The notes: generated by a model from the sequence alone, not told the origin. A stretch of 64,000 bases of DNA from Spirochaetota bacterium (GCA_027858855.1 JAQIBV010000004.1:53660-117659), one strand, 5' to 3'; positions 43,273 to 52,387 are shown, counted from the first letter of the stretch. Translations and numbers: made by a program.

Positions 43273-44532
43273 ATGAATAAGCCGGATGTGATTTCGCGAT
43301 ATGAATCAATTATCACGATCAAAGAGAAAGAAGGGCAACTGACAGATTCGGATATTGCCTTTCTTCTCAATTCTTTTATCATGGGTGATTTAGACATAGA
43401 TTATTCCCGACGTTTCTGTGCGGCAGTTTCCCAGCATGGATTGACAAATAACGAGAAGAATTTCATCGCAGAATTTGTGTCAGAAAGTTGTTATAAGTAC
43501 CCTGCTTCTCTATTGTGCGATCTGGTTATCTCTTCGGCTGGTGATGATCCTTCAGTTGTGAAATTTTTTCTAGTTCTGGCTTCGGTTCTTGCCTGCTTTC
43601 AAATTCGAAGTTGCCTACTTAACAGACAATTGGCAGGGGGGAATTCCGGAGGAGCGTTGCTGTCGGTTCCTGGCTTTTCGTTTCCTGAAACATTAGACGA
43701 GTGCTGTTCCATTATGGAGGTTTCGTCCATTTGTGTTGTCAATCATGGATCTTTGATTCCCTCTGTGTCTGATCTCTTTGAGCCTTTAATCTCCATGGCA
43801 TCCGCTGAAGGGGCTCATCCACTGCTCTCTGCGCTTCGTTATGGAGAGCTCCGATCATTCAATAGAAAGACAATCTCTATTTTTCTGGATGATACCTTAT
43901 CAGTTAAATCCGTCGATAATTGTCTGTTCTCTGAAGTTCTATTACAAGCCGGAGCAGAATCAACAGTTTATACAGTAACCTCTCCCCTGGGAAAAAATCT
44001 GGGATCTGTTCTTTCGCTGTTCGAGATTATTGACACATTAAAGGCAGAGCAATTCGGTCCGCTTCATACAGCAGTCAGGAGTGTAGCTCCGCAAATTCTT
44101 TTGAAATTTGGGCATGCAAACAGTATCGAAGAGGCCGATTTTCTTGTAGAAGGGGCTATCGATTCGCGGGATGCTCTTCATAGCTTTGAGAATTATGCTG
44201 CAGCCTGTGGTGCAGACACACAGATTTTGAGTGACCCGTTTTGTCTGCCCGTAGCTGATTATGTTACTGAAGTAACTGTTCGACAATCCGGTCATATTTC
44301 TGGTATCAATTACCATTTGCTGCATGAAGCTGCCACTCTTCTGTTTGAAGAGGCGGAATCGGTTATGCCCCATAGTGGGCGAGGTACAGGAATAAGCATG
44401 CATGTTGCTGAAAAGGACCAGGTTCTTGTCAAAGAGATTTATTGCACAATATATCACAGTAAAAAGGTTTTGCCAATTGGTCTCTCTTCGTTGATTGATG
44501 AATCTTACAGAGTCGAGCCTGTTAGCATTTAA
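43273..44532 (+). CDS. Degenerate thymidine/pyrimidine-nucleoside phosphorylase-like protein
   Basis: A 419-residue protein whose layout follows thymidine phosphorylase: N-terminal helical domain (ISRYESIITIKEKEGQLTDSDIAFLLNSFIMGDLD), then alpha/beta core and C-terminal domain ending in NYHLLHEAATLLFEEAE. The phosphate- and base-binding segments are altered: the KHSTGGVGD position reads VISSAGDDP, and [20 protein letters not shown] reads LNRQLAGGNSGGALLSVPG. The catalytic lysines and histidine appear lost. It is probably not a normal phosphorylase and may be a binding or regulatory protein. Its operon partner is the BMP lipoprotein. Confidence 0.7.
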   Translation: MNKPDVISRYESIITIKEKEGQLTDSDIAFLLNSFIMGDLDIDYSRRFCAAVSQHGLTNNEKNFIAEFVSESCYKYPASLLCDLVISSAGDDPSVVKFFLVLASVLACFQIRSCLLNRQLAGGNSGGALLSVPGFSFPETLDECCSIMEVSSICVVNHGSLIPSVSDLFEPLISMASAEGAHPLLSALRYGELRSFNRKTISIFLDDTLSVKSVDNCLFSEVLLQAGAESTVYTVTSPLGKNLGSVLSLFEIIDTLKAEQFGPLHTAVRSVAPQILLKFGHANSIEEADFLVEGAIDSRDALHSFENYAAACGADTQILSDPFCLPVADYVTEVTVRQSGHISGINYHLLHEAATLLFEEAESVMPHSGRGTGISMHVAEKDQVLVKEIYCTIYHSKKVLPIGLSSLIDESYRVEPVSI

Positions 44533-44634
44533 ACATAGAACTCTTTGTCAAACTTCTTGATTTTTCAAAATTTGATATTAGTTTGTTTTGACTGGAATAA
44601 ATTTCCAGGGTTTCTTCGAGACTTAAGGACTGTT

Positions 44635-46002
44635 ATGACCTGTAACCGTAAACATAATTTGGTAGTTGTGACAATGCTTGCAGTTTTGGGAAGTGCTGCT
44701 TTTTTAATTATTGAGCATAGTCTATGGCAAAACGGTTTAATAATTTCACTTTTTTTTCTGCTTCCAGTTCTTATCTTGTTGTTCGTGATATACCTGTTTT
44801 ATGTTATATTATGTTCACATCGGGCAGTTCGTCTCTATCTGCGCCTAGTCGCTCTGATAAGGTCTCTTCCTGAGGTTCACATCCATTCACTATCAGCCGC
44901 TGAAGGTATTACTGCGATGATATCGGGAATCGGGTATCTAGAACAGATAATAGTGGCTTATCAGAGTAAAATGTATGCCCGTTACAGACATCTTGATACA
45001 AACAGTATCATTCAGACTGTATTGCTCAGTCTTAATAACCTGCATATCGAAATGGAAGACAGGGATGAATTTTTCAGTGCGGTTCTTGAAAGTGCTGCGA
45101 CAGTTATTCCCAGAGCGGATAGCGGTTCTCTGATGATTCTTGATTGTAACGATAATCTGCACTATAAGGCTGCGATCGGCTTTGATATTGAAAAATTTCG
45201 AACTTTTTCGGTTAATATTAATCACCCATGTTTGTTACGTAACGGCCAGCATCTATTTGATTCGCCCTGTATTCTTAAACATGAGGAAAATCCGGTGAAA
45301 AAGCTGGGTCTATTTCCAGAGATTGCTTTAAGTGATGGTAGTGGATCAACATTATGTGCTCCAATCATTATTGAGGGGGTACTCTTCGGGGTGCTTAATT
45401 TTCACAGTAAATCAAAACAGGCATTCAGTGATGATGACCTGGTTCTTATTAATTACTTTGCGAATGAGATAAGCCTTCTCATTCGTACACATAATCGTAT
45501 CGAAAAAGCAATCTTTAACTCTAAATATGACAGTCTGACAGGTGTTTATACACGTGGTTATTTTGAAGACCTATGTAAAATATCGGTAGAACAGGCTCGC
45601 CGTAGCGGTTTCCCTTTACAAATTGTTCTTATGGATCTTAATAATTTTAAAGAGATCAATGATAACCTTGGACACTCTGCAGGTGACTCGGCTCTGCAAC
45701 ATTTTGCCTCTGTCTATTTGTCGTTGAAGCGTAATGCTGATCTGTTTTGCCGTTATGGTGGGGATGAATTTGTAGCTCTTTTTTATAACAGTAATCTTAC
45801 GGGGGTTGAAAACTATTTTTCCCTGCTCGAGACACATCTTCAAAAGAATCCGTTATCGATCGGAACATCTCTTCTAACCCTTACGGTAAGCTGGGGGTGT
45901 GCAATGGTAAACCGTGACGGCCTGACGTTGACCGAATTGATAAATTGTGCCGATAAGCGAATGTATGAACATAAGCGAACAACAAAAAATAGAAAATTTT
46001 AA
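44635..46002 (+). CDS. Membrane GAF-GGDEF diguanylate cyclase
   Basis: A 455-residue protein. Two membrane helices lie in the first about 70 residues (LVVVTMLAVLGSAAFLII and GLIISLFFLLPVLILLFVIYLFY), followed by a GAF domain (about 160-300) and a GGDEF domain (about 310-455). The cyclase motif YGGDEF is intact, and RNAD five residues before it is the RxxD inhibitory site, so product inhibition is likely. The start at 44635 follows AAGGA; an upstream TTG in frame has no site. It opposes the EAL protein in function. Confidence 0.9.
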   Translation: MTCNRKHNLVVVTMLAVLGSAAFLIIEHSLWQNGLIISLFFLLPVLILLFVIYLFYVILCSHRAVRLYLRLVALIRSLPEVHIHSLSAAEGITAMISGIGYLEQIIVAYQSKMYARYRHLDTNSIIQTVLLSLNNLHIEMEDRDEFFSAVLESAATVIPRADSGSLMILDCNDNLHYKAAIGFDIEKFRTFSVNINHPCLLRNGQHLFDSPCILKHEENPVKKLGLFPEIALSDGSGSTLCAPIIIEGVLFGVLNFHSKSKQAFSDDDLVLINYFANEISLLIRTHNRIEKAIFNSKYDSLTGVYTRGYFEDLCKISVEQARRSGFPLQIVLMDLNNFKEINDNLGHSAGDSALQHFASVYLSLKRNADLFCRYGGDEFVALFYNSNLTGVENYFSLLETHLQKNPLSIGTSLLTLTVSWGCAMVNRDGLTLTELINCADKRMYEHKRTTKNRKF

Positions 46003-46095
46003 AGACATGGTTTTTACTGAAATTAATAAAAATGGAACCGGGAATAAATATAGTGGGTCTTATGAACATAAGTGAAGGAACAAAGTGGTGATATT

Positions 46096-46563
46096 ATGAA
46101 AAAGCTATCAGTTATATTGATTTTGCTGGCATTGGTTTTAGGTTCGTGTGCAAAATGGCCATTTTCTCAGGAAAGGAATTTCTTTCATGGCTTTATGGAC
46201 AGGCCCCATTCGGGAGCTCGGCGAGGAGGACGGTTTGGTGATTTTGAAAAGATGTGCCGTGATCTGGAGCTTACTGAAGATCAAAAAGAGCGTGTTGAAG
46301 AGATAAACAAAAATTTCATGGAGAAACATGACGCTTTATACAAGCAGATAAAGCCTTTAGAGCGTAAACTACGTGATGAATTGCGAAAGAATGCTGTTGA
46401 TCTAGTAAGGGTTGAAAAGTTGTTGAACCAGCTCTCCGGTCCTGATATACAGAGGCGCTTGCTGATTATAGAACATCGTATTGCTGTAGAGAAGGTTTTT
46501 ACTTCTGAGCAACAGGATAAAGCCAGACGACACCGGCCACCGCGGAATAAGTATGGTTTCTGA
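46096..46563 (+). CDS. Spy/CpxP-like lipoprotein
   Basis: A 155-residue protein with signal and lipobox (LLALVLGSC) and a helical periplasmic part: FGDFEKMCRDLELTEDQKERVEEINKNFMEKHDALYKQIKPLERKL, the LTxxQ-like pattern of the Spy/CpxP/ZraP/CnrX group. It is followed by an ECF sigma factor whose start overlaps its end. Family members sense metals or misfolded protein, so a sensor role for the sigma operon is inferred. A GTGGTG-type site precedes ATG 46096. Confidence 0.78.
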   Translation: MKKLSVILILLALVLGSCAKWPFSQERNFFHGFMDRPHSGARRGGRFGDFEKMCRDLELTEDQKERVEEINKNFMEKHDALYKQIKPLERKLRDELRKNAVDLVRVEKLLNQLSGPDIQRRLLIIEHRIAVEKVFTSEQQDKARRHRPPRNKYGF

Positions 46564-47071
46564 AAAAGAGTTTGCCGAGATTGTCGGAGCGACCAAGAAG
46601 GTGGTTCTTTCAGCAATTGCAAGGCAGCTGCCTCCTGAATTTCACAACCTGATTGACGATGTTGCCCAGGAGACATATATCAGAGCTTACAGGGCACTGG
46701 TTAAGAACAGGTTTAAGGGCGAGTCGCAGCTTTCGACATGGCTCTATTCCATAGCGCGAAATGAAGCTTTGCGTATGCTGAAAAAGGCTACACAAGAGGA
46801 AGCTAAACGGGAGAAGGAACGTAAGCGCCGAGAGGAGCTGTTGATAAAACAGGTGGGTCGTGAAGTTACGGAAGAGAGGGATGCCTATGATTACTATATC
46901 TCTCTTTTGCCGGATATTCAAAAAGAGGTAGTAGATCTTTTTTTGAAAGGGTTTTCTGAGAAAGAGATGGCGTCGCGTCTTTCTGTGGCACGTGGTACTG
47001 TTAAATCCCGTTTATCACGTGCCCGCGAATCTTTAGCGCGGTTGCGGAATAAGGAGGAGTATAATGAATGA
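46553..47071 (+). CDS. ECF sigma factor
   Basis: A 172-residue extracytoplasmic-function sigma factor. Region 2 is DDVAQETYIRAYRALVKNRF..STWLYSIARNEAL, and region 4 is LPDIQKEVVDLFLKGFSEKEMASRLSVARGTVKSRLSRARESL. The linker is rich in charged residues. It overlaps the Spy-like gene by 11 bases and the following membrane-protein gene by eight, the usual layout of sensor, sigma factor and anti-sigma. Confidence 0.92.
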   Translation: MVSEKEFAEIVGATKKVVLSAIARQLPPEFHNLIDDVAQETYIRAYRALVKNRFKGESQLSTWLYSIARNEALRMLKKATQEEAKREKERKRREELLIKQVGREVTEERDAYDYYISLLPDIQKEVVDLFLKGFSEKEMASRLSVARGTVKSRLSRARESLARLRNKEEYNE

Positions 47072-47366
47072 AATAAACAAGCGTTTACTTAACAGTTCGT
47101 GGGATATCGAAATTGCTTCGGTAGTAACAGGTGTAAAAAAGCGACAGCGTAGAAATCATTTGGCAGCTGTCTTTTCTTTTAGCCTGCTGTTTACAGGAGT
47201 TCTTTTCTTTTTTTCCGCCACACGTCAATTTGAGGGATTCTATCTTAACCAGCAGGTTGCCGGAACGCTTAATGCTGTCTACGGAGATCAGCAGAATTAT
47301 TACTCATATCTTGAAGTTGAGGAGAGTATTGATACAATAATAATTTCTGAATTAGCTTACCGATAA
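47064..47366 (+). CDS. Putative anti-sigma membrane protein
   Basis: A 100-residue protein with a basic cytoplasmic N-terminus (KKRQRRNHLA), one membrane helix at about 34-54 (VFSFSLLFTGVLFFFSA) and a short periplasmic tail. It overlaps the ECF sigma gene. No ASD or zinc anti-sigma motif is visible, so the anti-sigma role rests on topology and position. Confidence 0.6.
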   Translation: MNEINKRLLNSSWDIEIASVVTGVKKRQRRNHLAAVFSFSLLFTGVLFFFSATRQFEGFYLNQQVAGTLNAVYGDQQNYYSYLEVEESIDTIIISELAYR

Positions 47367-47560
47367 AAGGATAAAGTCCTCCCGCCTTTTTGTTGTGCAA
47401 CCAGTTCTTTTCCCAAATTTTTTTTGCTCTGAATCATATATTGAAATATCTTATGGACATAAGAGGCTGTTTTCATTTTTATGATCATTAAATATATATT
47501 TTTTCCGCTTTTTACGGATAGAGATTTTTTTTGTTTTATGGAGAATTCACAGGAGCGTGT

Positions 47561-47905
47561 ATGAGAAAAAAAGTTCTGCTCAAGGATATTGTCAAAGCTG
47601 TTAACGGAAAAGTATTGCATCAGGGAGATTGTGATTATGTCCGTTGGGTAGTGTCGTCAGGGCTGATGAGTGATGTTTTGACTACGGTAGAGGAGGAAAT
47701 TCTTCTTTTGAGTTCATTAACAACGACCCAGGTCGTCAGAACTGCGGATATGGTTGGAGCTCATGCTATTCTTCTGGCCTGTGGAAAGCCAATCTCTCCT
47801 GATACTGTAGCTCTGGCTGCTGATCTTGATATAACAATAATCAGTTGTGAAATGCCGGTTTTTGAGACTGGGCACTATCTTTCATCTCTGTTTTTCGAGG
47901 AGTAA
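47561..47905 (+). CDS. DRTGG-domain protein
   Basis: A 114-residue protein with the DRTGG pattern (LLKDIVKAVNGKVLHQGDCDYVRWVVSSGLMSDVLTTVEEEILLLSSLTTTQVVRTADMVGAHAILLACGKPISPDTVALAADLDITIISC). DRTGG domains are small nucleotide- or ligand-binding modules. The ATG at 47561 follows AGGAG; ten more codons upstream are unlikely. It begins a four-gene unit with the CBS-ATPase, a second DRTGG protein and a PHP phosphoesterase, the same set found beside FeFe-hydrogenase genes in some anaerobes. Confidence 0.8.
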   Translation: MRKKVLLKDIVKAVNGKVLHQGDCDYVRWVVSSGLMSDVLTTVEEEILLLSSLTTTQVVRTADMVGAHAILLACGKPISPDTVALAADLDITIISCEMPVFETGHYLSSLFFEE

Positions 47906-47907
47906 AT

Positions 47908-48849
47908 ATGCCGCATAGATTTCCACTTCTATCGGAAGAGAGTTCAGACAAGACTCCCAGTCTTACAATGGAGATAATCTTTCGTCTTAAGGTTAAGGAC
48001 GCAATGATGACTAATCTGCGTACTGCTAACAAGAAGGATACCTTTCGAGTGATACAGAAAGTAATGCGGAATAACGATATTTCAGGTGTACCTATACTGG
48101 AAGATAATCGTCTTGTTGGCATGGTAAGTGTCAGTGATATCATTAATGCCCTTGATCGAGGGTATGTAGAAGAATCGGTCGAGCCCTATATGACAAAACA
48201 GTTAATTGTTCTCGAAGACGATATGCCTCTCTCTTTTGCAGTATCCTATTATAACAAGTATCCCTACAGAAGATTCCCTGTAATAAATAAAAACAAAGAG
48301 TTCGTTGGTGTTTTAACAACAAAAGATGTATTATCTACCATTTTAAATGAAATGAATAACGAAATTACTCTTTTGGAAAGCCAGATTTTTCATGATAAGG
48401 TAGAGCTTCCGAATCAGATTATAAAAGAGTATATTATCAAACAGTTTGATTTTGAAAATGCCGGTCATGCCTCATTCCGATTGAAAAAACTTTTGAAAGA
48501 AAAAGAGGTTTCGCGAAAAATAATCCGCAGAGCGTCGGTAGCCGCCTACGAGATGGAGATAAATGTTGCAATACACTCTAATGGAGGAAAGATCTCTTTT
48601 ATACTTGAAGAAAATTCAATCACTATTATAACGAAGGATACAGGCCCCGGAATAAAAGATGTTGCGCAGGTGATAGAAGAGGGATATTCTACTGCGAATG
48701 ACTGGATCCGATCTTTAGGATTCGGAGCCGGTATGGGGATTCCAAATACTAAACGTGTATCAGATGAATTTAAGATAGAGTCAGAAATGGGAAAGGGTAC
48801 AACAGTAAAATCGGTTATTTTTTTGGAGGACACTGATGAAGGTGAGTGA
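47908..48849 (+). CDS. CBS-pair anti-sigma-like ATPase
   Basis: A 313-residue protein. Two CBS motifs occupy about 25-150 (VKDAMMTNLRTANKKDTFRVIQKVMRNNDISGVPIL, then YMTKQLIVLEDDMPLSFAV..FVGVLTTKDVL), followed by a HATPase of the RsbW/anti-sigma type at about 190-310 (SVAAYEMEINVAIHSNGG, ITKDTGPGIKD, GMGIPNTKRVSDEFKIES). No phospho-acceptor histidine domain is seen. It starts two bases after the first DRTGG gene and overlaps the second by 14. An energy- or redox-sensing switch is inferred. Confidence 0.85.
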   Translation: MPHRFPLLSEESSDKTPSLTMEIIFRLKVKDAMMTNLRTANKKDTFRVIQKVMRNNDISGVPILEDNRLVGMVSVSDIINALDRGYVEESVEPYMTKQLIVLEDDMPLSFAVSYYNKYPYRRFPVINKNKEFVGVLTTKDVLSTILNEMNNEITLLESQIFHDKVELPNQIIKEYIIKQFDFENAGHASFRLKKLLKEKEVSRKIIRRASVAAYEMEINVAIHSNGGKISFILEENSITIITKDTGPGIKDVAQVIEEGYSTANDWIRSLGFGAGMGIPNTKRVSDEFKIESEMGKGTTVKSVIFLEDTDEGE

Positions 48850-49168
48850 AGTATCTGCAAAGACGGGAATTGAAATTGTAACAGAGTCATACAATGATAT
48901 TGAAGTTGCAAATGGATATACGTCAGATCTTTTGAGTGACGTCATGGGATTCGCAGAAGAGGAGTCGCTTCTTATTACTATTCAGGCGCATAAGAACACG
49001 GTTGCGGTCGCGTCGCAGCTTGATTTAGCCGGTATTATAATATGTAATGGACGAAAAATCCCTGACGACATGAAGCAGGCTGCAGAGCAGAATGGTATAG
49101 CAATTATGCGTACTGATGAGAATCAGTTTGTTACCTCATATAAGATCCATTCGGCTTTACGGGGTTAA
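48836..49168 (+). CDS. Second DRTGG-domain protein
   Basis: A 110-residue protein of the same family as the first gene of the unit (VSAKTGIEIVTESYNDIEVANGYTSDLLSDVMGFAEEESLLITIQAHKNTVAVASQLDLAGIIICNGRKIPDDMKQAAEQNGIAIMRT). It overlaps the preceding ATPase gene. Two different DRTGG proteins around one ATPase suggest heteromeric regulation (inference). Confidence 0.82.
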   Translation: MKVSEVSAKTGIEIVTESYNDIEVANGYTSDLLSDVMGFAEEESLLITIQAHKNTVAVASQLDLAGIIICNGRKIPDDMKQAAEQNGIAIMRTDENQFVTSYKIHSALRG

Positions 49169-49169
49169 T

Positions 49170-49919
49170 ATGATTTTTCGGGCAGACCTGCATGTGCACA
49201 GCTGTCTATCACCCTGCGGCTCTCTTGAGATGTCACCGCGTGATATTGTAATGAAGGCCAGGCAAGCGGGTTTGAATCTTCTGGCGATATCTGATCATAA
49301 CAGCGCTCTGAATTGTTCAGCTTTAAATAAGGTATGTGAAGAATTTGAAGATATCAGCTGTCTGTTCGGTATCGAGGTGACCTCAGTTGAAGAGGTTCAT
49401 AATCTCACCCTCTTTGATGATCTGCAGGCAGTTCTGGATTTCGGATCATTTTTATATGAACGTTTGGGAACAATAGTGAATGATCCGCTTGCCTTTGGAG
49501 ATCAGGTTTATGTTAATGATCAGGATGAGATTCTAGGAGAGGTCGAAAATTATCTTGGAGGAGCGACATCTCTCTCCGTTGAGGAGCTCCTTAAAGAGGT
49601 ACACAGTCGAGGTGGTCTCTTTATCCCTGCACATGTAGATCGTGCTTCCTATTCTCTCTCGTCTCAGTTAGGCTTCGTTCCTATGAATGAATATGATGCT
49701 CTTGAGTTTTCGAAGCATTATTATAAACGTAAGGCCATAGGCGAGGATCCTGATTTGGTGATGAATTCTGAAATATATCCTCATATTACCAACTCTGATT
49801 CTCATTACCTGGAATCTGTTGGCATAGTCTATACTGAGTTCGATATTGAGAAGCCTTCCATTGCTAATATTCGCAAAGCCCTGCAAGCAGGGGAATTTTC
49901 TATTCATTCTCCGTGGTAA
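49170..49919 (+). CDS. PHP-domain phosphoesterase
   Basis: A 249-residue protein with PHP metal motifs: DLHVHSCLSPCG at the N-terminus, ISDHNS, FGIEVTS, PAHVDR and TNSDSHYLE. PHP enzymes use a trinuclear metal site to hydrolyse phosphoesters. The start at 49170 follows GGGG and is one base after the second DRTGG gene. Substrate unknown; last gene of the unit. Confidence 0.9.
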   Translation: MIFRADLHVHSCLSPCGSLEMSPRDIVMKARQAGLNLLAISDHNSALNCSALNKVCEEFEDISCLFGIEVTSVEEVHNLTLFDDLQAVLDFGSFLYERLGTIVNDPLAFGDQVYVNDQDEILGEVENYLGGATSLSVEELLKEVHSRGGLFIPAHVDRASYSLSSQLGFVPMNEYDALEFSKHYYKRKAIGEDPDLVMNSEIYPHITNSDSHYLESVGIVYTEFDIEKPSIANIRKALQAGEFSIHSPW

Positions 49920-50214
49920 AGGAAATTTACTTGACAGAAAGTGCTACTGAATTCCAAAAGAGTACTATTCTTTTGGAAGATTAGGAACTAATAGGGATAT
50001 TAGAAAGCCGGTTAATACAGATGCTTTTGCAACTGGTTATAGCGACTTACTGTTTTTGTAGCCGCTTTTGTAAGTTCCCTGATTAAAACCTTTAGAACTA
50101 TATTTTGCATAGGCGCTTGTTAAAAAATCTTATTTATTGTGATAGATATTGCAATTAGACTTTTTACTATAAGGTTTATCTCAAGTGTCCTTAAATTAAA
50201 ACAAGGAGTGTACA

Positions 50215-52080
50215 ATGGCACAACATCAATTTCAAACCGAGGTGAATCAGATTCTGCACCTCATTATTCATTCACTCTATTCTCATAAAGAGATCTTTTT
50301 GCGTGAGCTTGTCTCTAACTCCTCTGATGCTCTTGATAAATTAAAACATCTAACACTAACCGAAGATGCTTATAAGACGGTTACATTTGCACCGCGCATT
50401 GACATCTCTTTTGATGAAAAGGCAAAAAAGCTTACTATTGCCGATACCGGGATTGGCATGAATGAGGCAGATCTTGTTGAGAATCTGGGAACTATTGCAA
50501 ACTCCGGTACAAAGAAATTTGTAGAACAGCTTACCGGAGATGCTAAAAAGGACTCAAATCTTATTGGTCAGTTCGGTGTTGGCTTTTACAGCTGTTACAT
50601 GGTTGCTGATACGGTAGAAGTCGTGTCAAAAAAGGCAGGTGAGTCTGAGGCGTTTCTGTGGACCAGTGACGGTAAAAGCGGCTTTGATATCGAAAAGAGT
50701 GAACGTGAATCTCATGGGACATCTATTACTCTTCATCTTAATGATGAAGGTGTTGAATATGTGAGTCGTTGGGAAATACAGAATATCATTAAAAAATATT
50801 CGAATCATATCCCTTTCCCTATTTATCTGCATTATGAAGACACTCGTACTGAAGGCGAGGGTGACGACGCTAAAGAGATTACCGAAATGAAGGAGGAGCA
50901 GATTAACTCGGCTTCTGCTTTCTGGAAACGCCCCAAAAATGACTTGAGTGATGAAGATTACAAAGAGTTTTATAAAGATCTTTCGCATGATTATGAAGAT
51001 CCAATGTTCTGGAGCCATACTCATGCAGAGGGTATGCTTGATTATACTACACTCTTTTATATCCCTTCAAAGGCTCCTTTTGATCTGTATCGTGCCGATT
51101 ATACTGCCGGTGTAAAGCTTTATGTTAAACGGGTCTTCATTACCGACGATGAAAAAGAACTTATGCCTACATATCTCAGGTTCGTTCGTGGAATTATCGA
51201 TTCTGAAGATTTACCATTGAATGTGTCTCGTGAAATTCTTCAGCAGAACAAAGTACTTAATAAAATACGAACCAATTCTGTTAAAAAGATACTCTCCGAG
51301 TTTTCTGATTACGCGAAGGATGCCGAAAAATATGCGATATTTTATGAACAATTCGGCCGTCCTCTGAAAGAAGGGCTTTACCAGGATTACGAGAATCGTG
51401 AAACATTGATGGAGCTTGTGCGTTTTAAGTCGACCAAGGCTGAAGGTTTAACTTCGCTGGCTGATTATGTAGCGCGTATGCAGCCGGATCAGAATACTGT
51501 ATATTATATAACTGGTGAGAATGAGGCTTCGCTTCGTCTTTCTCCATTGCTTGAGATGTACAAGAAGAAGGATATCGAAGTTCTTATCCTGGATGATGAG
51601 ATTGACGAAATTGTCATTCCTTCAGTTAATAAATATAAAGACTATGAACTTAAGTCTGTTAATCGCAGTGATGCTGCTGATGATCTTAAAACTGATGATG
51701 ACAAAAAAGCAGAAGAGGCTTTGAAGCCATTGCTTGAAAGAGTTAAGTCTGTTCTGGGTGAAAAGGTTAAAGATGTAAAAGCTTCATCACGACTCTCTGA
51801 CTCTCCTTCCTGTATTGTTGCGGATTCATCAGACCCAACTTTTCAGATGCAGGCGATGCTCAAAGCTATGGGGCAGGATGCTCCCGCTTCAAAGCCGATT
51901 CTGGAAATCAACCCGGAACACGCTATAATCAAAAAAATGAATGAACTTCCTGATGGTGATCTTTTTAATGATGCTTCGCTTATGGTTTACGAGCAGGCGT
52001 TGATTGTTGAAGGGTTGAAACTCGATAATCCTGCAGATTTTGTTAAGCGGATGAACGAGTTGATGAATAAGGCTCTCTAA
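50215..52080 (+). CDS. htpG: Hsp90-family chaperone HtpG
   Basis: A 621-residue cytosolic chaperone of standard length. N-terminal ATPase motifs are LRELVSNSSDALDKL, ADTGIGMN, LGTIANSGTKKF and GQFGVGFYSCYMVAD; the middle domain has the catalytic arginine segment SEDLPLNVSREILQQN. The N-terminus MAQHQFQTEVNQIL is typical. An ACAAGGAG site precedes the start. A hairpin terminator follows 60 bases on. Confidence 0.97.
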   Translation: MAQHQFQTEVNQILHLIIHSLYSHKEIFLRELVSNSSDALDKLKHLTLTEDAYKTVTFAPRIDISFDEKAKKLTIADTGIGMNEADLVENLGTIANSGTKKFVEQLTGDAKKDSNLIGQFGVGFYSCYMVADTVEVVSKKAGESEAFLWTSDGKSGFDIEKSERESHGTSITLHLNDEGVEYVSRWEIQNIIKKYSNHIPFPIYLHYEDTRTEGEGDDAKEITEMKEEQINSASAFWKRPKNDLSDEDYKEFYKDLSHDYEDPMFWSHTHAEGMLDYTTLFYIPSKAPFDLYRADYTAGVKLYVKRVFITDDEKELMPTYLRFVRGIIDSEDLPLNVSREILQQNKVLNKIRTNSVKKILSEFSDYAKDAEKYAIFYEQFGRPLKEGLYQDYENRETLMELVRFKSTKAEGLTSLADYVARMQPDQNTVYYITGENEASLRLSPLLEMYKKKDIEVLILDDEIDEIVIPSVNKYKDYELKSVNRSDAADDLKTDDDKKAEEALKPLLERVKSVLGEKVKDVKASSRLSDSPSCIVADSSDPTFQMQAMLKAMGQDAPASKPILEINPEHAIIKKMNELPDGDLFNDASLMVYEQALIVEGLKLDNPADFVKRMNELMNKAL

Positions 52081-52387
52081 TCAGAGAAGGGTTTTATAAG
52101 TTTTAGAAGTGTATAGTCGTAAACAAAACCAGTTTAAAAACAAGGACGCTGTATGGGTAAACCTGTGCAGCGTCCTTTTTATCAGAGCTACAGAGAAAGA
52201 TGAAAATCGGCCTTTTTCAGGCAGTGCTATAACACTGGATAGGGATAAACTGAGCCGTTTGCTGATTGTCTTATCAAAGTTTTTGGACGAGAATCTCTCA
52301 AAAAATATAGTTCTTGCGTATATTTTAATATACCTTAAAAAGGAAAGGGCTTACGATAGATTTAGCAGATTTCCAGGATGCAGATAG
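52081..52387. other. Intergenic region after htpG
   Basis: About 300 bases holding the htpG terminator and an AT-rich leader for the hybrid kinase gene. A small reading frame across the hairpin was not judged real. Confidence 0.4.
52142..52180 (+). terminator. Terminator of htpG
   Basis: AAGGACGCTG pairs exactly with CAGCGTCCTT around a 16-base loop, followed by five T. Confidence 0.75.

Noticed and set aside
49954..49976. Hairpin CCAAAAGA/TCTTTTGG before htpG considered as a CIRCE heat-shock operator
   Set aside because: Does not match the TTAGCACTC-N9-GAGTGCTAA CIRCE consensus.
52109..52387. 92-codon plus-strand reading frame between htpG and the hybrid kinase
   Set aside because: It runs through the htpG terminator hairpin, lacks a ribosome-binding site and has no recognisable pattern.
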